Assembly (NCBI GenBank): GCA_934130975.1
Contig: CAKOYU010000012.1
Coordinates: 1 to 49,782 of the forward strand
Direction of reading: 5' to 3'
From: an uncultured Clostridia bacterium
GTDB taxonomy: Bacteria > Bacillota > Clostridia > TANB77 > CAG-508
DNA length: 49,782 nucleotides
Under the pieces are notes generated by a model that saw only the letters and a list, made by a program, of their open reading frames with translations, searched no databases and had not been told where the DNA came from. Position 1 is the first letter of the stretch. Every line of letters starts with the position of its first letter. Below are positions 42,329-49,782 of this stretch, piece by piece. A program made the translations under genes and the position numbers.

Positions 42329-42349
42329 TGTAATTCTCCTTTATATTAA

Positions 42350-42377
42350 AATAGCTGCATATTATTATGCAGCTTTA
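42350..42377 (-). terminator. hairpin between the glycosyltransferase gene and ylbF-type gene
   Basis: AGCTGCAT pairs with ATGCAGCT over a 6-base loop; the minus-strand tail is TATTTTAAT, so termination is probably partial. Confidence 0.5.
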
Positions 42378-42385
42378 TTTTTCTT

Positions 42386-43675
42386 TTATGCATATGCTTG
42401 ACGTTTTCTGAAAGCTAATAGATTTGTAATTTCTTTTTCTGTTCCTTTTGCTTTTTTAGTTTTTTGTGCCTTTTCTTGTTCTAATTGTTTTCTCTGTTTT
42501 TCAGCCATTGTTTCACATATTGCTTTTTGATAAATAAAATGTGTGTCTTGAGCTATTTTGACCCAGTTATAAGTTTTAACTTTTGCTTTTGCTTTCTTTA
42601 CAATATTAGCACATAATTCCGGATTATATAATAATTCTAATATTGAGTCTGCTATTGAGTTTGGATTTCCACAATATGTTTTCATTCCTGTTTCTCTATG
42701 CTCAACTATTTCTCCTAATCCTCCAGCATCTGATACTACTATTGGTCTTTCTGCTAACATTCCTTCTAATGCTACTATTCCAAATGGTTCATATGTACTT
42801 GGAAATACTGATATATCTGCAGCTTTATACATTCTTTCTACATCTTTTCCATTCATGTATCCCGCAAAATATACTTTGTTTGATATTCCTAAGTAATCTG
42901 CTTGTGCTCTTAATTCATCAAGCATTCCACCTTTACCTGCAATTACAAGTTTAGCATCATGATATCCTTCAAGAATTTTTGGCATTGCAGCAATTAAATT
43001 TTGAACACCTTTTTCATACACTAATCTACCCATAAATAGAATTATTTTTTCATTGTCCATTGCATATCTTCTTCTAAATGTATAATCTCTATCCATTCCA
43101 GAAAATTTATTTAAATTTACTCCATTTGGTACTACACTGATTTTTTCAAATGGTAATCCAAATAGTCTTTGTATCTCACATTTCATATAATTGCTATTAA
43201 CAATTACTTCTGTTGCTTCATATGTAAGCATCCATTCTGTATCATTTATATATCTTTGTGTTTCATCATGTATTCCACTATTTCTTCCTGCTTCTGTTGC
43301 ATGTATTGTTGCTACTATTGGGATATTGTATGAATTTTTTAATGCTTTTGCAGCATATGCTACTAACCAATCATGTGCATGTATTACATCAAAATTTCCT
43401 TGTTCTGCAATAATTTGGTTTGCTTTTGCTATCATATTGAAATTCATTTGCATTATCCAGTCTATAAAGTTATTTGGATTTATCATGTAATTGTCTACTC
43501 TGTATACTTTTACTCCTTTATCATCCTCAAAATATGGAGTTTCTCCATCTCTGTATGTTACTACAGTTACTTCATGCCCATCTTTTATTAATCTGTGTGA
43601 TAGGTCATACACAACTCTTGATATTCCGCCTACTACTCTTGGTGGATATTCCCATGTTAGCATCAATATTTTCAT
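42386..43675 (-). CDS. family 4 glycosyltransferase (GT-B)
   Basis: 429 residues, AAAGGGG before the ATG. MKILMLTWEYPPRVVGGISR is the N-terminal glycine-rich loop of GT4/starch-synthase-like enzymes; DVIHAHDWL, ILFMGRLVYEKGVQNLI and the EX7E region PSTYEPFGIVALEGMLAERP with GGLGEIVEH complete the retaining GT-B pattern. The C-terminus is a charged helical tail. It probably uses a nucleotide sugar for glycogen-like polymer or envelope glycan synthesis; the acceptor is unknown. The 376-bp gap upstream holds repeat copy C and otherwise AT-rich sequence. Confidence 0.9.
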   Translation of the reverse strand: MKILMLTWEYPPRVVGGISRVVYDLSHRLIKDGHEVTVVTYRDGETPYFEDDKGVKVYRVDNYMINPNNFIDWIMQMNFNMIAKANQIIAEQGNFDVIHAHDWLVAYAAKALKNSYNIPIVATIHATEAGRNSGIHDETQRYINDTEWMLTYEATEVIVNSNYMKCEIQRLFGLPFEKISVVPNGVNLNKFSGMDRDYTFRRRYAMDNEKIILFMGRLVYEKGVQNLIAAMPKILEGYHDAKLVIAGKGGMLDELRAQADYLGISNKVYFAGYMNGKDVERMYKAADISVFPSTYEPFGIVALEGMLAERPIVVSDAGGLGEIVEHRETGMKTYCGNPNSIADSILELLYNPELCANIVKKAKAKVKTYNWVKIAQDTHFIYQKAICETMAEKQRKQLEQEKAQKTKKAKGTEKEITNLLAFRKRQAYA

Positions 43676-43824
43676 TGATATACCCCTTTCTTAAGTTCGA
43701 TCTTCTTTAGTTTTAATCTACCTCGATATATTGTATACAAAAAAAATTAAATTGTAAATATGTTTTTGCAAAATTTTTGCATTTTTGTAGAATTTTGTTA
43801 TAATTAATAATTAGCCATCTTAAT

Positions 43825-43977
43825 TTTATAAACTTGATAATATATTGTTTTTTATACCTTGCTGTCGCAATCATCATATTAAATTAATCATATGTTGATT
43901 GCTCCATATCGCATTCGCATACGCTCATTTAATCGCTTACGCGGTATTGCAAAACAATATATTATCAAGTTTATAAA
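43825..43977 (-). repeat. dispersed palindromic repeat, copy C (inverted orientation)
   Basis: Reading minus, it has the same core as copies A and B with few changes (GCGAATGCGATATGGAGC kept exactly; GACAGCAAGG for GACACCAAGG). Arms CTTGATAATATATTG / CAATATATTATCAAG differ from copy A by a base pair that changed on both sides. The inner hairpin GCAATCA...TGATTGC with CATAT/ATATG is also compensated. Confidence 0.85.
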
Positions 43978-44033
43978 TATAATATTTTTAAAATTTTGAA
44001 TTATGCCAAAAGTTTTCGTTTAATTGCAAAAAA

Positions 44034-44055
44034 ATAAAGAGTATAAACTCTTTAT
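44034..44055 (-). terminator. terminator overlapping the end of the 91-residue gene
   Basis: ATAAAGAGT pairs with ACTCTTTAT, followed by T7 on the minus strand; the stem includes the stop codon at 44052-44054. Confidence 0.75.
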
Positions 44056-44327
44056 CTCTCTTGTTCATTATCAATACTTATTTCTTTGTTTTTCTCTTGA
44101 TTAATATTAGATTTTAATTGATTTATTTCTTGTTTAGAAGTTCTTGTTTTAGTCTTTTTTTCTTCATCTTCTCTTGCAAATTTTGACCAATTAATCCCAT
44201 TCATAGTATTGTTTAATTCTTTTATTTCTTCTGGACTTAATCCTGAAGCTAGTGCAAGTTCACTAAATTCTCCTTCTATTTCATTTGGCTTTAAAAATAT
44301 ATTTATTAATTCTTTTATTCTTCCCAT
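44052..44327 (-). CDS. small hydrophilic protein of unknown function
   Basis: 91 residues from the ATG at 44327 (MGRIKELINIFLKPNEIEGE), with AAAAGGGTG upstream; a GTG three codons earlier lies in that site. Helical and highly charged, with SPEEIKELNNTMNGINWSKF in the middle and a lysine/glutamine-rich tail. No signal or membrane segment. It is a monocistronic-looking gene between mtnN and repeat copy C. I do not recognise it. Confidence 0.6.
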   Translation of the reverse strand: MGRIKELINIFLKPNEIEGEFSELALASGLSPEEIKELNNTMNGINWSKFAREDEEKKTKTRTSKQEINQLKSNINQEKNKEISIDNEQER

Positions 44328-44457
44328 TTTGATCACCCTTTTATAGGTTACTCCTCTCTTTTCTTATAAAATACATGAATATTATATCATAAATTCAAAA
44401 TAAAGTCAATACTTTTTGCATATTTACATAATATTTTTATAAGCTAATGGTCTACAT

Positions 44458-45147
44458 TTACATAAATTTATCTATTATATTTGCACATCTTTGTGAAGCC
44501 TTTTTTAAATATTTTTCAAATGTAATTTCATTATTGCCATTTGGACTATCTGATATTCCTCTAATTACTATAAAAGGTACATTATCCAATTGGCATACTT
44601 GAGCAATTGCTGCTCCTTCCATTTCTATTGCATCAGCCTCAAATTTATTTCTTATTTTTTCTTTCATTTTAGTCTCTGTGCAAAAAATATCACCAGATGC
44701 TATTGTTCCAACTAATATTTTAAAATCACTATCTTCTAAATTTTGTATTGCATTTTCCATTTGTTCTATTAATTGCTTGTTACTGTTAAAATATTCACCA
44801 GCATTGCTAATATAACCCTTAGGATGTCCAAAAGCTGTTATGTCAAAATCATGTTGAACTAATTTCTTTCCTATTACTATATCTCCTATGTTTAATTCAT
44901 CATTAGATGCACCTGCAGACCCGACATTAATTACAGCATCAATATCAAATTTGTCAATCAAGATCTGTGTTGTTCTGGCTGCATTTACTTTTCCCACTCC
45001 TGCTTCTGCTAATACTACTTGCTTATTATTAATTTTTCCTTTTATGAAATTTAATCCATATATTTCTATAGTTGATATCTCTTTCATTAGTTTTTGAATT
45101 TCTTGCATCTCTTCTTGCATAGCAGCAATAATTCCATAATTTTTCAT
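44458..45147 (-). CDS. mtnN: 5'-methylthioadenosine/S-adenosylhomocysteine nucleosidase
   Basis: 229 residues. MKNYGIIAAMQEEMQEIQKL with the catalytic Glu region, INVGSAGASNDELNIGDIVI, VQHDFDITAFG and ADAIEMEGAAIAQVCQ, then FIVIRGISDSPNG with the catalytic Asp: all MTA/SAH nucleosidase motifs. It hydrolyses MTA and SAH to adenine and a thioribose product, linking methylation and AI-2 precursor supply. It lies after the rplL terminator. Confidence 0.95.
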   Translation of the reverse strand: MKNYGIIAAMQEEMQEIQKLMKEISTIEIYGLNFIKGKINNKQVVLAEAGVGKVNAARTTQILIDKFDIDAVINVGSAGASNDELNIGDIVIGKKLVQHDFDITAFGHPKGYISNAGEYFNSNKQLIEQMENAIQNLEDSDFKILVGTIASGDIFCTETKMKEKIRNKFEADAIEMEGAAIAQVCQLDNVPFIVIRGISDSPNGNNEITFEKYLKKASQRCANIIDKFM

Positions 45148-45179
45148 TTTAATATTCTACCTTTCTTTTAATCGATGCT

Positions 45180-45207
45180 AAAAAAGACACTATACTTAGT
45201 GCCTTTT
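45180..45207 (-). terminator. terminator after rplL
   Basis: AAAGGCACT pairs with AGTGTCTTT on the minus strand, then T-run; it ends the ribosomal protein operon before mtnN. Confidence 0.8.
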
Positions 45208-45215
45208 ATTTATTA

Positions 45216-45575
45216 TTATTGTAATTCAATAACTGCTCCTACTTCTTCAAGTTTAGCTTTTAATTCTTCAGCTTCTGCTTTAGAAACGTTTTCTTTTAAT
45301 GTTTTTGGAGCTCCATCAACTAATTCTTTAGCTTCTTTTAATCCTAATCCTAATGCATTTTTAACAGCTGTTATAACTTTGATTTTTTGATCTCCTGCTG
45401 CTGATAATACAACATTGAATGATGTTTTTTCTTCAGCTGCAGCTGCTCCTCCAGCTGCTGGTGCAGCTGCTGCTACTGCAGATACTCCAAATTCTTCTTC
45501 TATAGCTTTTACTAAATCAGCTAATTCTACTACAGTCATTGTTTTAACTGCTTCTATTATTTCTTCTTTACTCAT
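45216..45575 (-). CDS. rplL: 50S ribosomal protein L7/L12
   Basis: 119 residues: an N-terminal dimerisation helix (EEIIEAVKTMTVVELADLVK), an Ala/Gly hinge (AVAAAAPAAGGAAAAEE) and a C-terminal domain (KTSFNVVLSAAGDQKIKVIT; GLGLKEAKELVDGAPKTLKE). It forms the ribosomal stalk that recruits GTPase factors. AGGAGG before the ATG. In most bacteria rpoB follows; here a terminator and mtnN do. Confidence 0.98.
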   Translation of the reverse strand: MSKEEIIEAVKTMTVVELADLVKAIEEEFGVSAVAAAAPAAGGAAAAEEKTSFNVVLSAAGDQKIKVITAVKNALGLGLKEAKELVDGAPKTLKENVSKAEAEELKAKLEEVGAVIELQ

Positions 45576-45657
45576 TTTAAAATCCTCCTAATTTTATTAT
45601 TTTTTTGCGATATAAGTTCGCTACTCTAATTATTTTTATATTTTTTGCATAGACATA

Positions 45658-46158
45658 CTACGCATTTTCTTTTTGAGCTTTAACTTGATCAAGAGCAACT
45701 GCAAGTTTTGAAATATTTCCAAGCAATGCTCCAGCAAGCATAGATAGTAATGTTTCTCTTGATGGTAATTTTGCTAAAGTTATAATTTCTTCAGCTGTCA
45801 TTACTTTACCTTCGATTACACCACCTTTGATTTTATAAAAATCATTATCTTTGCTGTAATTGTATATTGCTTTAGCTGTTTCTAAATAGTCATCATTATT
45901 CATAACAACTGCTGTTGGACCTTCTAATAAATCTTCTAGTCCTTCAATTCCAGCTTCAGCTAATGCTCTTCTTGTTATATTATTTTTTATAACTTTGTAT
46001 TCAGAATTAGATTTTCTAAGTTCAGCTCTTAATTCTGTTACATCAGCTACATTAATTCCTCTGTAATCTGTTAAAAGTACGATTTTAGCTTCTTTTATTT
46101 TTTCTGCTAATTTTGATACTTCTTCTTTCTTTTGGTTTATGATTTTTTCACTTGCCAT
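45658..46158 (-). CDS. rplJ: 50S ribosomal protein L10
   Basis: 166 residues. KIVLLTDYRGINVADVTELR, then KNNITRRALAEAGIEGLED, GPTAVVM and a C-terminal helix LAVALDQVKAQKE that binds L7/L12 dimers. It also autoregulates by binding the leader RNA upstream (46180-46283). GGAGGTG precedes the ATG. Confidence 0.97.
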   Translation of the reverse strand: MASEKIINQKKEEVSKLAEKIKEAKIVLLTDYRGINVADVTELRAELRKSNSEYKVIKNNITRRALAEAGIEGLEDLLEGPTAVVMNNDDYLETAKAIYNYSKDNDFYKIKGGVIEGKVMTAEEIITLAKLPSRETLLSMLAGALLGNISKLAVALDQVKAQKENA

Positions 46159-46179
46159 TTATTTCACCTCCTAATAATA

Positions 46180-46283
46180 CACATAATAAAAATCTTTATA
46201 CCTGACACTTCGAGGCATAAAGATTTTGTATTTTATCTCTTATACCTCGGTAGGACTTGTTTTTTGCCTACTGTCTTTGGTTA
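46180..46283 (-). promoter_or_regulatory. ribosomal protein L10 leader RNA
   Basis: On the minus strand: AAAGACAGTAGGC...GTCCTACCGAGGTATAAGAGA, the conserved L10-binding kink-turn stem (CAGTAGG/CCTACCG), followed by an AAAATCTTTATGCCTC...AGGTATAAAGATTTT hairpin with T-run. L10 binding here represses its own operon in B. subtilis by promoting termination. Confidence 0.85.
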
Positions 46284-46290
46284 TAATTAT

Positions 46291-46974
46291 TTATTTTTGA
46301 TTAATATGAAGTCCAGGTCCCATTGTTGTTGATATTGATACACCTTTGATGTATTGTCCTTTAGCTGCTGCTGGTTTTGCTTTTATTATAGCATTCATTA
46401 ATACATCATAGTTTTCAGCTAATTTTTCTGTTCCGAATGAAACTTTTCCAAATCCTAAGTGAATAATATTAGTTTTATCTAATCTGTATTCAACTTTACC
46501 AGATTTGATCTCATTTATAGCTTTTGTTACATCCATTGTAACTGTTCCTGATTTAGGGTTTGGCATTAATCCTTTTGGTCCTAATACTTTACCTAATCTA
46601 CCAACAACACCCATCATATCTGGTGTTGCAACGATTACATCATAGTCAAACCAGTTATCGTTTTGAATTCTTGGTATTAATTCTTCAGCACCAACAAAGT
46701 CAGCTCCTGCTTTTTCAGCTTCATCTGCTTTTGGTCCTTTAGCAAATACTAAAACTCTTTGTGTTTTACCTGTACCATTTGGAAGTACTACTGTACCTCT
46801 TACTTGTTGATCAGCATGTTTTGAATCTACACCTAATTTAACATGTAATTCAACTGTTTGATCAAATTTTGTTTTTGGCATTTTTTCTATAACATCTAAT
46901 GCTTCTTTTATATCATATTCTTTGTTAGCTTCAACTAACTTAACGCTTTCTGCGTATCTTTTTGACATTTTCAT
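46291..46974 (-). CDS. rplA: 50S ribosomal protein L1
   Basis: 227 residues. KRYAESVKLVEANKEYDIKE, VELHVKLGVDSKHADQQVRG, GKVLGPKGLMPNPKSGTVT and YIKGVSISTTMGPGLHI are L1 signatures. It binds 23S rRNA at the E-site stalk and helps release deacylated tRNA. AAAGGAGG before the ATG; 60 bp after rplK. Confidence 0.98.
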   Translation of the reverse strand: MKMSKRYAESVKLVEANKEYDIKEALDVIEKMPKTKFDQTVELHVKLGVDSKHADQQVRGTVVLPNGTGKTQRVLVFAKGPKADEAEKAGADFVGAEELIPRIQNDNWFDYDVIVATPDMMGVVGRLGKVLGPKGLMPNPKSGTVTMDVTKAINEIKSGKVEYRLDKTNIIHLGFGKVSFGTEKLAENYDVLMNAIIKAKPAAAKGQYIKGVSISTTMGPGLHINQK

Positions 46975-47034
46975 TTTAATCCTCCTTTGGTGTTAACGAG
47001 CTTATCACTCTCCCAATATTTTTATATGTTTTAA

Positions 47035-47463
47035 TTAGTCTACAACAACTACTCCCATAGCTCTTGCTGTTCCTGCAACCATGCTCATAGCTGCTTCTAG
47101 AGATGCAGCATTTAAGTCTGGCATTTTTTGTTCAGCTATAGCTTTTACTTGTTCTTTTGTTATTTTTGCAACCTTTTCTTTATTTGGTTTTCCAGAACCT
47201 TTTTCAATTTTTATAGCTTTTTTAATTAATACAGCAACTGGTGGAACTTTTGTTATAAATGAGAATGATTTATCTTTATATACTGTAATAACTACTGGTA
47301 TTATAAATCCTGCTTGGTTTGCTGTTCTATCATTAAATTCTTTTACGAATTGCATGATATTTACACCACTACCTCCTAATGCTGGTCCAACTGGTGGAGC
47401 TGGAGTTGCCTTTGCTGCTTCTATTTGTAATTTTATTATATTTGAAATTTCTTTCTCTGCCAT
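47035..47463 (-). CDS. rplK: 50S ribosomal protein L11
   Basis: 142 residues. IIKLQIEAAKATPAPPVGPA, GVNIMQFVKEFNDRTANQAG, and the C-terminal rRNA-binding AASLEAAMSMVAGTARAMGV. It belongs to the GTPase-associated centre. AAAGGAGG before the ATG; 18 bp after nusG. Confidence 0.98.
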   Translation of the reverse strand: MAEKEISNIIKLQIEAAKATPAPPVGPALGGSGVNIMQFVKEFNDRTANQAGFIIPVVITVYKDKSFSFITKVPPVAVLIKKAIKIEKGSGKPNKEKVAKITKEQVKAIAEQKMPDLNAASLEAAMSMVAGTARAMGVVVVD

Positions 47464-47481
47464 TTCTAATTTTCGCCTCCT

Positions 47482-48018
47482 TTAATCTACTCTTTCTATA
47501 TGTGCAAAATCAACATCTACTGGAGTTTCTCTACCAAACATAGATATTAAGACTTTTGCTCTGTGTTTTTCTTTATCAATTGATTGAACATTTCCTATAT
47601 AATCCTTAAATGCTCCTTGAAGTATTTTTACTGAATCATTTACTTCATAGTCAACATTTATTGTAGATTCATCAAATCCCATTGCTCTAATTTCTTCATC
47701 AGTTAATGGAATTGGATCTGTTCCAGAACCAACAAATCCTGTTACTCCTCTTGTATTTCTTACTATGTACCAAGTTTCCTCAGTAACAATCATTTTTACT
47801 AATACATATGCAGGGAATACTTTTCTTAGATTTGCTTTTTTCTTACCATCTTTTATTTCAATTTGTTCTTCCATTGGAACAACTATATCAAAGAAGTAAT
47901 CTTCTAGTTCTCTATTTTTTACAGTTTTTTCAAGGTCAGTTTTTACTTTATTTTCATAACCTGAGTATGTATGAACTACATACCATCTTGGTTTCATATC
48001 ATAATCTTTTTGAGACAT
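47482..48018 (-). CDS. nusG: transcription termination/antitermination factor NusG
   Basis: 178 residues. NGN domain (RWYVVHTYSGYENKVKTDLE; FPAYVLVKMIVTEETWYIVR; GVTGFVGSGTDPIPL) and a C-terminal KOW domain (DSVKILQGAFKDYIGNVQSI). It binds RNA polymerase and links it to the ribosome or pausing signals. It follows secE by 11 bp. Confidence 0.98.
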   Translation of the reverse strand: MSQKDYDMKPRWYVVHTYSGYENKVKTDLEKTVKNRELEDYFFDIVVPMEEQIEIKDGKKKANLRKVFPAYVLVKMIVTEETWYIVRNTRGVTGFVGSGTDPIPLTDEEIRAMGFDESTINVDYEVNDSVKILQGAFKDYIGNVQSIDKEKHRAKVLISMFGRETPVDVDFAHIERVD

Positions 48019-48029
48019 AATTGACCTCC

Positions 48030-48425
48030 TTATTCTTCATTACTAGATTCACCATCTGTATTTTCTGTTGATGGTGTTTCATCAGAATTTTTACTAGTAT
48101 TTTCTTCTGTTGATGAAGTATCTTCAGTACTTTCTGTATTATTCTCAGTAGAATTATTATCAGTACTTTTTGTACTTTCAGTATTATTATATTTTTCATT
48201 AACGATACTTTGTAATTTACTGATTCCATACTTGTTTCCTAAATCAAATACTGCATCTAAAGCAAATACTATAATTGCTGTAATTATAACAATTGTTACA
48301 ACTGCTGTTGTATTGTTTACCAATTGTTTTGGTGTTGGCCAAATTACTCTTTTTAATTCTGCCTTAAAATCTTTGAAAAAATGTTTTTTGACTTTGTTGT
48401 CAACTTTATTTTCATTTTTAGCCAT
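48030..48425 (-). CDS. secE: preprotein translocase subunit SecE with a long acidic C-terminal tail
   Basis: 131 residues. The SecE core is at residues 14-68: HFFKDFKAELKRVIWPTPKQ, then one membrane helix (VVTIVIITAIIVFALDAVF). Family members usually end soon after this; here about 50 residues of Ser/Thr/Asn/Glu-rich low-complexity sequence follow (TESTEDTSSTEENTSKNSDE). By known SecE topology that tail would lie outside the membrane. The rpmG-secE-nusG order and GGAGG site confirm the identity. Confidence 0.93.
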   Translation of the reverse strand: MAKNENKVDNKVKKHFFKDFKAELKRVIWPTPKQLVNNTTAVVTIVIITAIIVFALDAVFDLGNKYGISKLQSIVNEKYNNTESTKSTDNNSTENNTESTEDTSSTEENTSKNSDETPSTENTDGESSNEE

Positions 48426-48453
48426 TTTATTTCCTCCTTAAAATAGCTTTATA

Positions 48454-48618
48454 CTATTTTGTTTCTTTATGTGTTGTACGTTTTTTGCAGAATTTACAAT
48501 ATTTTACTAATTCTAATCTATCAGTATTATTTCTTTTATTTTTAGATGTCATATAATTTCTGTTTTTACATTCTGTACATTCTAATATGATATTTTCTCT
48601 TGGTCCTTTAGCTGCCAT
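48454..48618 (-). CDS. rpmG: 50S ribosomal protein L33
   Basis: 54 residues, too short for most ORF filters. MAAKGPRENIILECTECKNR, YMTSKNKRNNTDRLELVKYC and CKFCKKRTTHKETK: L33 with both CxxC pairs, so the zinc-binding form. GGAGGTG precedes the ATG. It is the first gene of the rpmG-secE-nusG-rplKA unit. Confidence 0.96.
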   Translation of the reverse strand: MAAKGPRENIILECTECKNRNYMTSKNKRNNTDRLELVKYCKFCKKRTTHKETK

Positions 48619-48660
48619 TTAAATACACCTCCGACTTTTTACCTTACTTTTTTTAAACGA

Positions 48661-48692
48661 TGTGAGCATACGCTTTTCCTACGTACGCTCAC
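48661..48692 (-). promoter_or_regulatory. hairpin at the start of the rpmG operon leader
   Basis: TGTGAGC-TACG pairs with CGTA-GCTCACA with small bulges. By the promoter at 48695-48723 it would be the first structure in the transcript; it also follows the flavin reductase stop and may act as that gene's terminator. Confidence 0.5.
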
Positions 48693-48694
48693 AT

Positions 48695-48723
48695 ATTTTA
48701 CCACTTTTTTCTTTATATGTCAA
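48695..48723 (-). promoter_or_regulatory. promoter of the rpmG-secE-nusG-rplKAJL run
   Basis: Minus strand TTGACA (48723-48718), 17 bp, TAAAAT (48700-48695), about 77 bp before rpmG. Confidence 0.75.
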
Positions 48724-48732
48724 TGAATTTTA

Positions 48733-49311
48733 CTACTTTTTTCTCGTTTTTTTGTTTTTTTGCACTGAATATCCGAATTTTCCTATTTTTTTACCTAATG
48801 AAAAGTATTTTCCATTTGCATATGTTATTAAATCACATTTAGATATATCAAATGCTCCTTTTTCATCAATATATTTTTCATCCGCATTTATTCCTAATAC
48901 TTCTGCAACAAACATATGATGACTGCCTAATTCTTTTATTTCTTTTACTCTACATTCCACTGATACTGGACTTTCTTTTATCATCGGACATTTTACAAAT
49001 TTTGCTTTTTCCTTTGTTAAATGCATTTCTTTGAATTTATCAACTTGTGCTCCTGTCTTTACTCCACACCAATCAGTTGCATATGTTAAGTCTTTTGTTG
49101 TTAAGTTTATGACAAATTCACCACTTTCTTTTATTATATTATATGAATGTCTTGTTGGTCTTACTGATATATATACCATCGCAGGATCAGTATTGATTAT
49201 TCCTGTCCATGCAACTGTTATTATATTTGATTCTTCCATTGTACCACATGATACCATTACTACTGGTAATGGATATAAAAATGTTCCCGGTTTCCATGTT
49301 ACTTTACTCAT
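48733..49311 (-). CDS. flavin reductase family protein (FMN-binding split barrel)
   Basis: 192 residues. WKPGTFLYPLPVVMVSCGTM, IITVAWTGIINTDPAMVYIS and RPTRHSYNIIKESGEFVINL match the flavin reductase-like split barrel that binds FMN. The middle carries DWCGVKTGAQVDKF, and the C-terminus is basic. Members reduce flavins or bind FMN as flavoredoxins; the partner is unknown. It has its own promoter (49356-49384) and lies between the rRNA operon end and the ribosomal protein operon. Confidence 0.88.
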   Translation of the reverse strand: MSKVTWKPGTFLYPLPVVMVSCGTMEESNIITVAWTGIINTDPAMVYISVRPTRHSYNIIKESGEFVINLTTKDLTYATDWCGVKTGAQVDKFKEMHLTKEKAKFVKCPMIKESPVSVECRVKEIKELGSHHMFVAEVLGINADEKYIDEKGAFDISKCDLITYANGKYFSLGKKIGKFGYSVQKNKKTRKK

Positions 49312-49355
49312 TTTATTCCCTCCTATTTATAATCTATTTATTAGACCTCTGTATT

Positions 49356-49384
49356 ATTATAGCATTAAACTATTATTTTGTGAA
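49356..49384 (-). promoter_or_regulatory. promoter of the flavin reductase-like gene
   Basis: Minus strand TTCACA (49384-49379), 17 bp, TATAAT (49361-49356) with an extended TGC just before the -10. Confidence 0.65.
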
Positions 49385-49392
49385 GAACAAAA

Positions 49393-49481
49393 ATTTTTAA
49401 TATGGAGATTGCGACACCAAGGTATAAAAAACAATATATTATTAATTTTCTATAATCTATATAATTTAGCTGTGAATTGTA
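49393..49481 (+). repeat. dispersed palindromic repeat, copy D (right half only)
   Basis: It begins in the central hairpin loop (TTTTAATATGGAGATTGCG), continues with GACACCAAGGTAT and CAATATATTATTAA, and ends with TGTGAATTGTA, the outer arm seen in copy B. The left half is absent. Confidence 0.8.
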
Positions 49482-49574
49482 ACTTATTTGTAGAACTTTC
49501 TACAATATAAAAAAGCATAAATTAAAATTATATATAAATATAACTCTAATTTATACTTTTTAAAAATAAAAAAA

Positions 49575-49690
49575 ACTGGCAACAACCTATTTTCCCAGCA
49601 GGGTAACCCACAAGTATCTTCGGCACATTGGAGCTTGACTTCTGTGTTCGGGATGGGAACAGGTATTTCCTCCATGTAATCGTCACCAGA
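49575..49690 (-). rRNA. rrf: 5S ribosomal RNA
   Basis: Minus strand begins TCTGGTGACGATTACATGGA, contains the conserved CCCATCCCGAACAC loop and GGGAAAATAGG near the end, and closes with TTGCCAGT. Length about 116 nt, typical. It follows the 23S gene by about 75 bp. Confidence 0.96.
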
Positions 49691-49764
49691 AAATTATATA
49701 GTGTTAAAGCACACTCAAAAATACATAGATGAAATTGTATTAGGACTACTTTTTTAAAATTATA

Positions 49765-49782
49765 GTTAAGCCCTCGATTTAT
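49765..49782 (-). rRNA. rrl: 23S ribosomal RNA, last bases of the 3' end (partial)
   Basis: ATAAATCGAGGGCTTAAC on the minus strand matches the conserved 23S terminus (GGTCGAGG(A/G)CTTAAC). The gene continues beyond the right edge. Confidence 0.75.

Noticed and set aside
49484..49675. 63-codon minus-strand ORF
   Set aside because: It lies inside the 5S rRNA gene and its downstream flank.

Overview
The window is AT-rich DNA with Firmicutes gene content and order: ireB-ruvX, rpmG-secE-nusG-rplKAJL, dnaG-rpoD, a YabE-like 3D-domain protein, YlbF, and ytaF/mntP-type genes. Promoters match TTGACA-17-TATAAT and ribosome binding sites are strong AGGAGG. I read it as chromosome of a low-GC member of the Clostridia, probably an uncultured gut lineage; genus cannot be told from the sequence. 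The standard genetic code fits.

Layout. 1-1030: the start of a DinD-like gene that leaves the left edge, a tiny ORF and a four-helix membrane protein. 1116-6068 (minus): a VirB2/TrbC-like pilin-type protein, a large CpaE/MinD-like protein with two AT-hooks and a 36-bp tandem repeat, a GAF plus degenerate GGDEF protein, then ireB, ruvX and a DUF1292 gene. 6258-6392: an isolated 44-residue protein with its own promoter and terminator.

6495-16417: a 9.9-kb integrative mobilizable element inserted in the anticodon loop of a tRNA-Phe gene. It carries a pMV158-type oriT and MobV relaxase, a 691 + 132 residue pair of unknown cargo proteins, a decayed gene, a DUF6076-type gene, two small DNA-binding proteins and a tyrosine integrase. 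The host tRNA-Phe is left in two pieces at the ends. A complete tRNA-Phe sits just inside the right end, in line with the host tRNA-Val and tRNA-Asp genes, so the element appears to supply a replacement.

16731-24033 (minus): M15-type peptidase, sortase, membrane-anchored DUF6583-like protein, rlmB, lepA and the YabE-like protein. 24273-26982 (plus): lemA-htpX and two tandem MntP/YtaF paralogues. 27068-40856 (minus): smc with a radical SAM/SPASM gene and a small membrane protein behind it, a two-component system, mscS, rpoD, dnaG and rnr. 40944-44327 (minus): secG, a zinc peptidase, ylbF, a family 4 glycosyltransferase and a small unknown. 44458-48618 (minus): mtnN and the rpmG-secE-nusG-rplK-rplA-(L10 leader)-rplJ-rplL run, which ends in a terminator instead of continuing into rpoB. 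48733-49782: a flavin reductase-like gene and the 3' end of an rRNA operon (5S and the last bases of 23S).

A dispersed palindromic repeat of about 150-210 bp occurs three times in full (near 22.9, 38.8 and 43.9 kb) and once as a right half (49.4 kb). Its arms differ between copies but stay complementary within each copy. Together with the tRNA-replacing element, this is the most interesting structure here.
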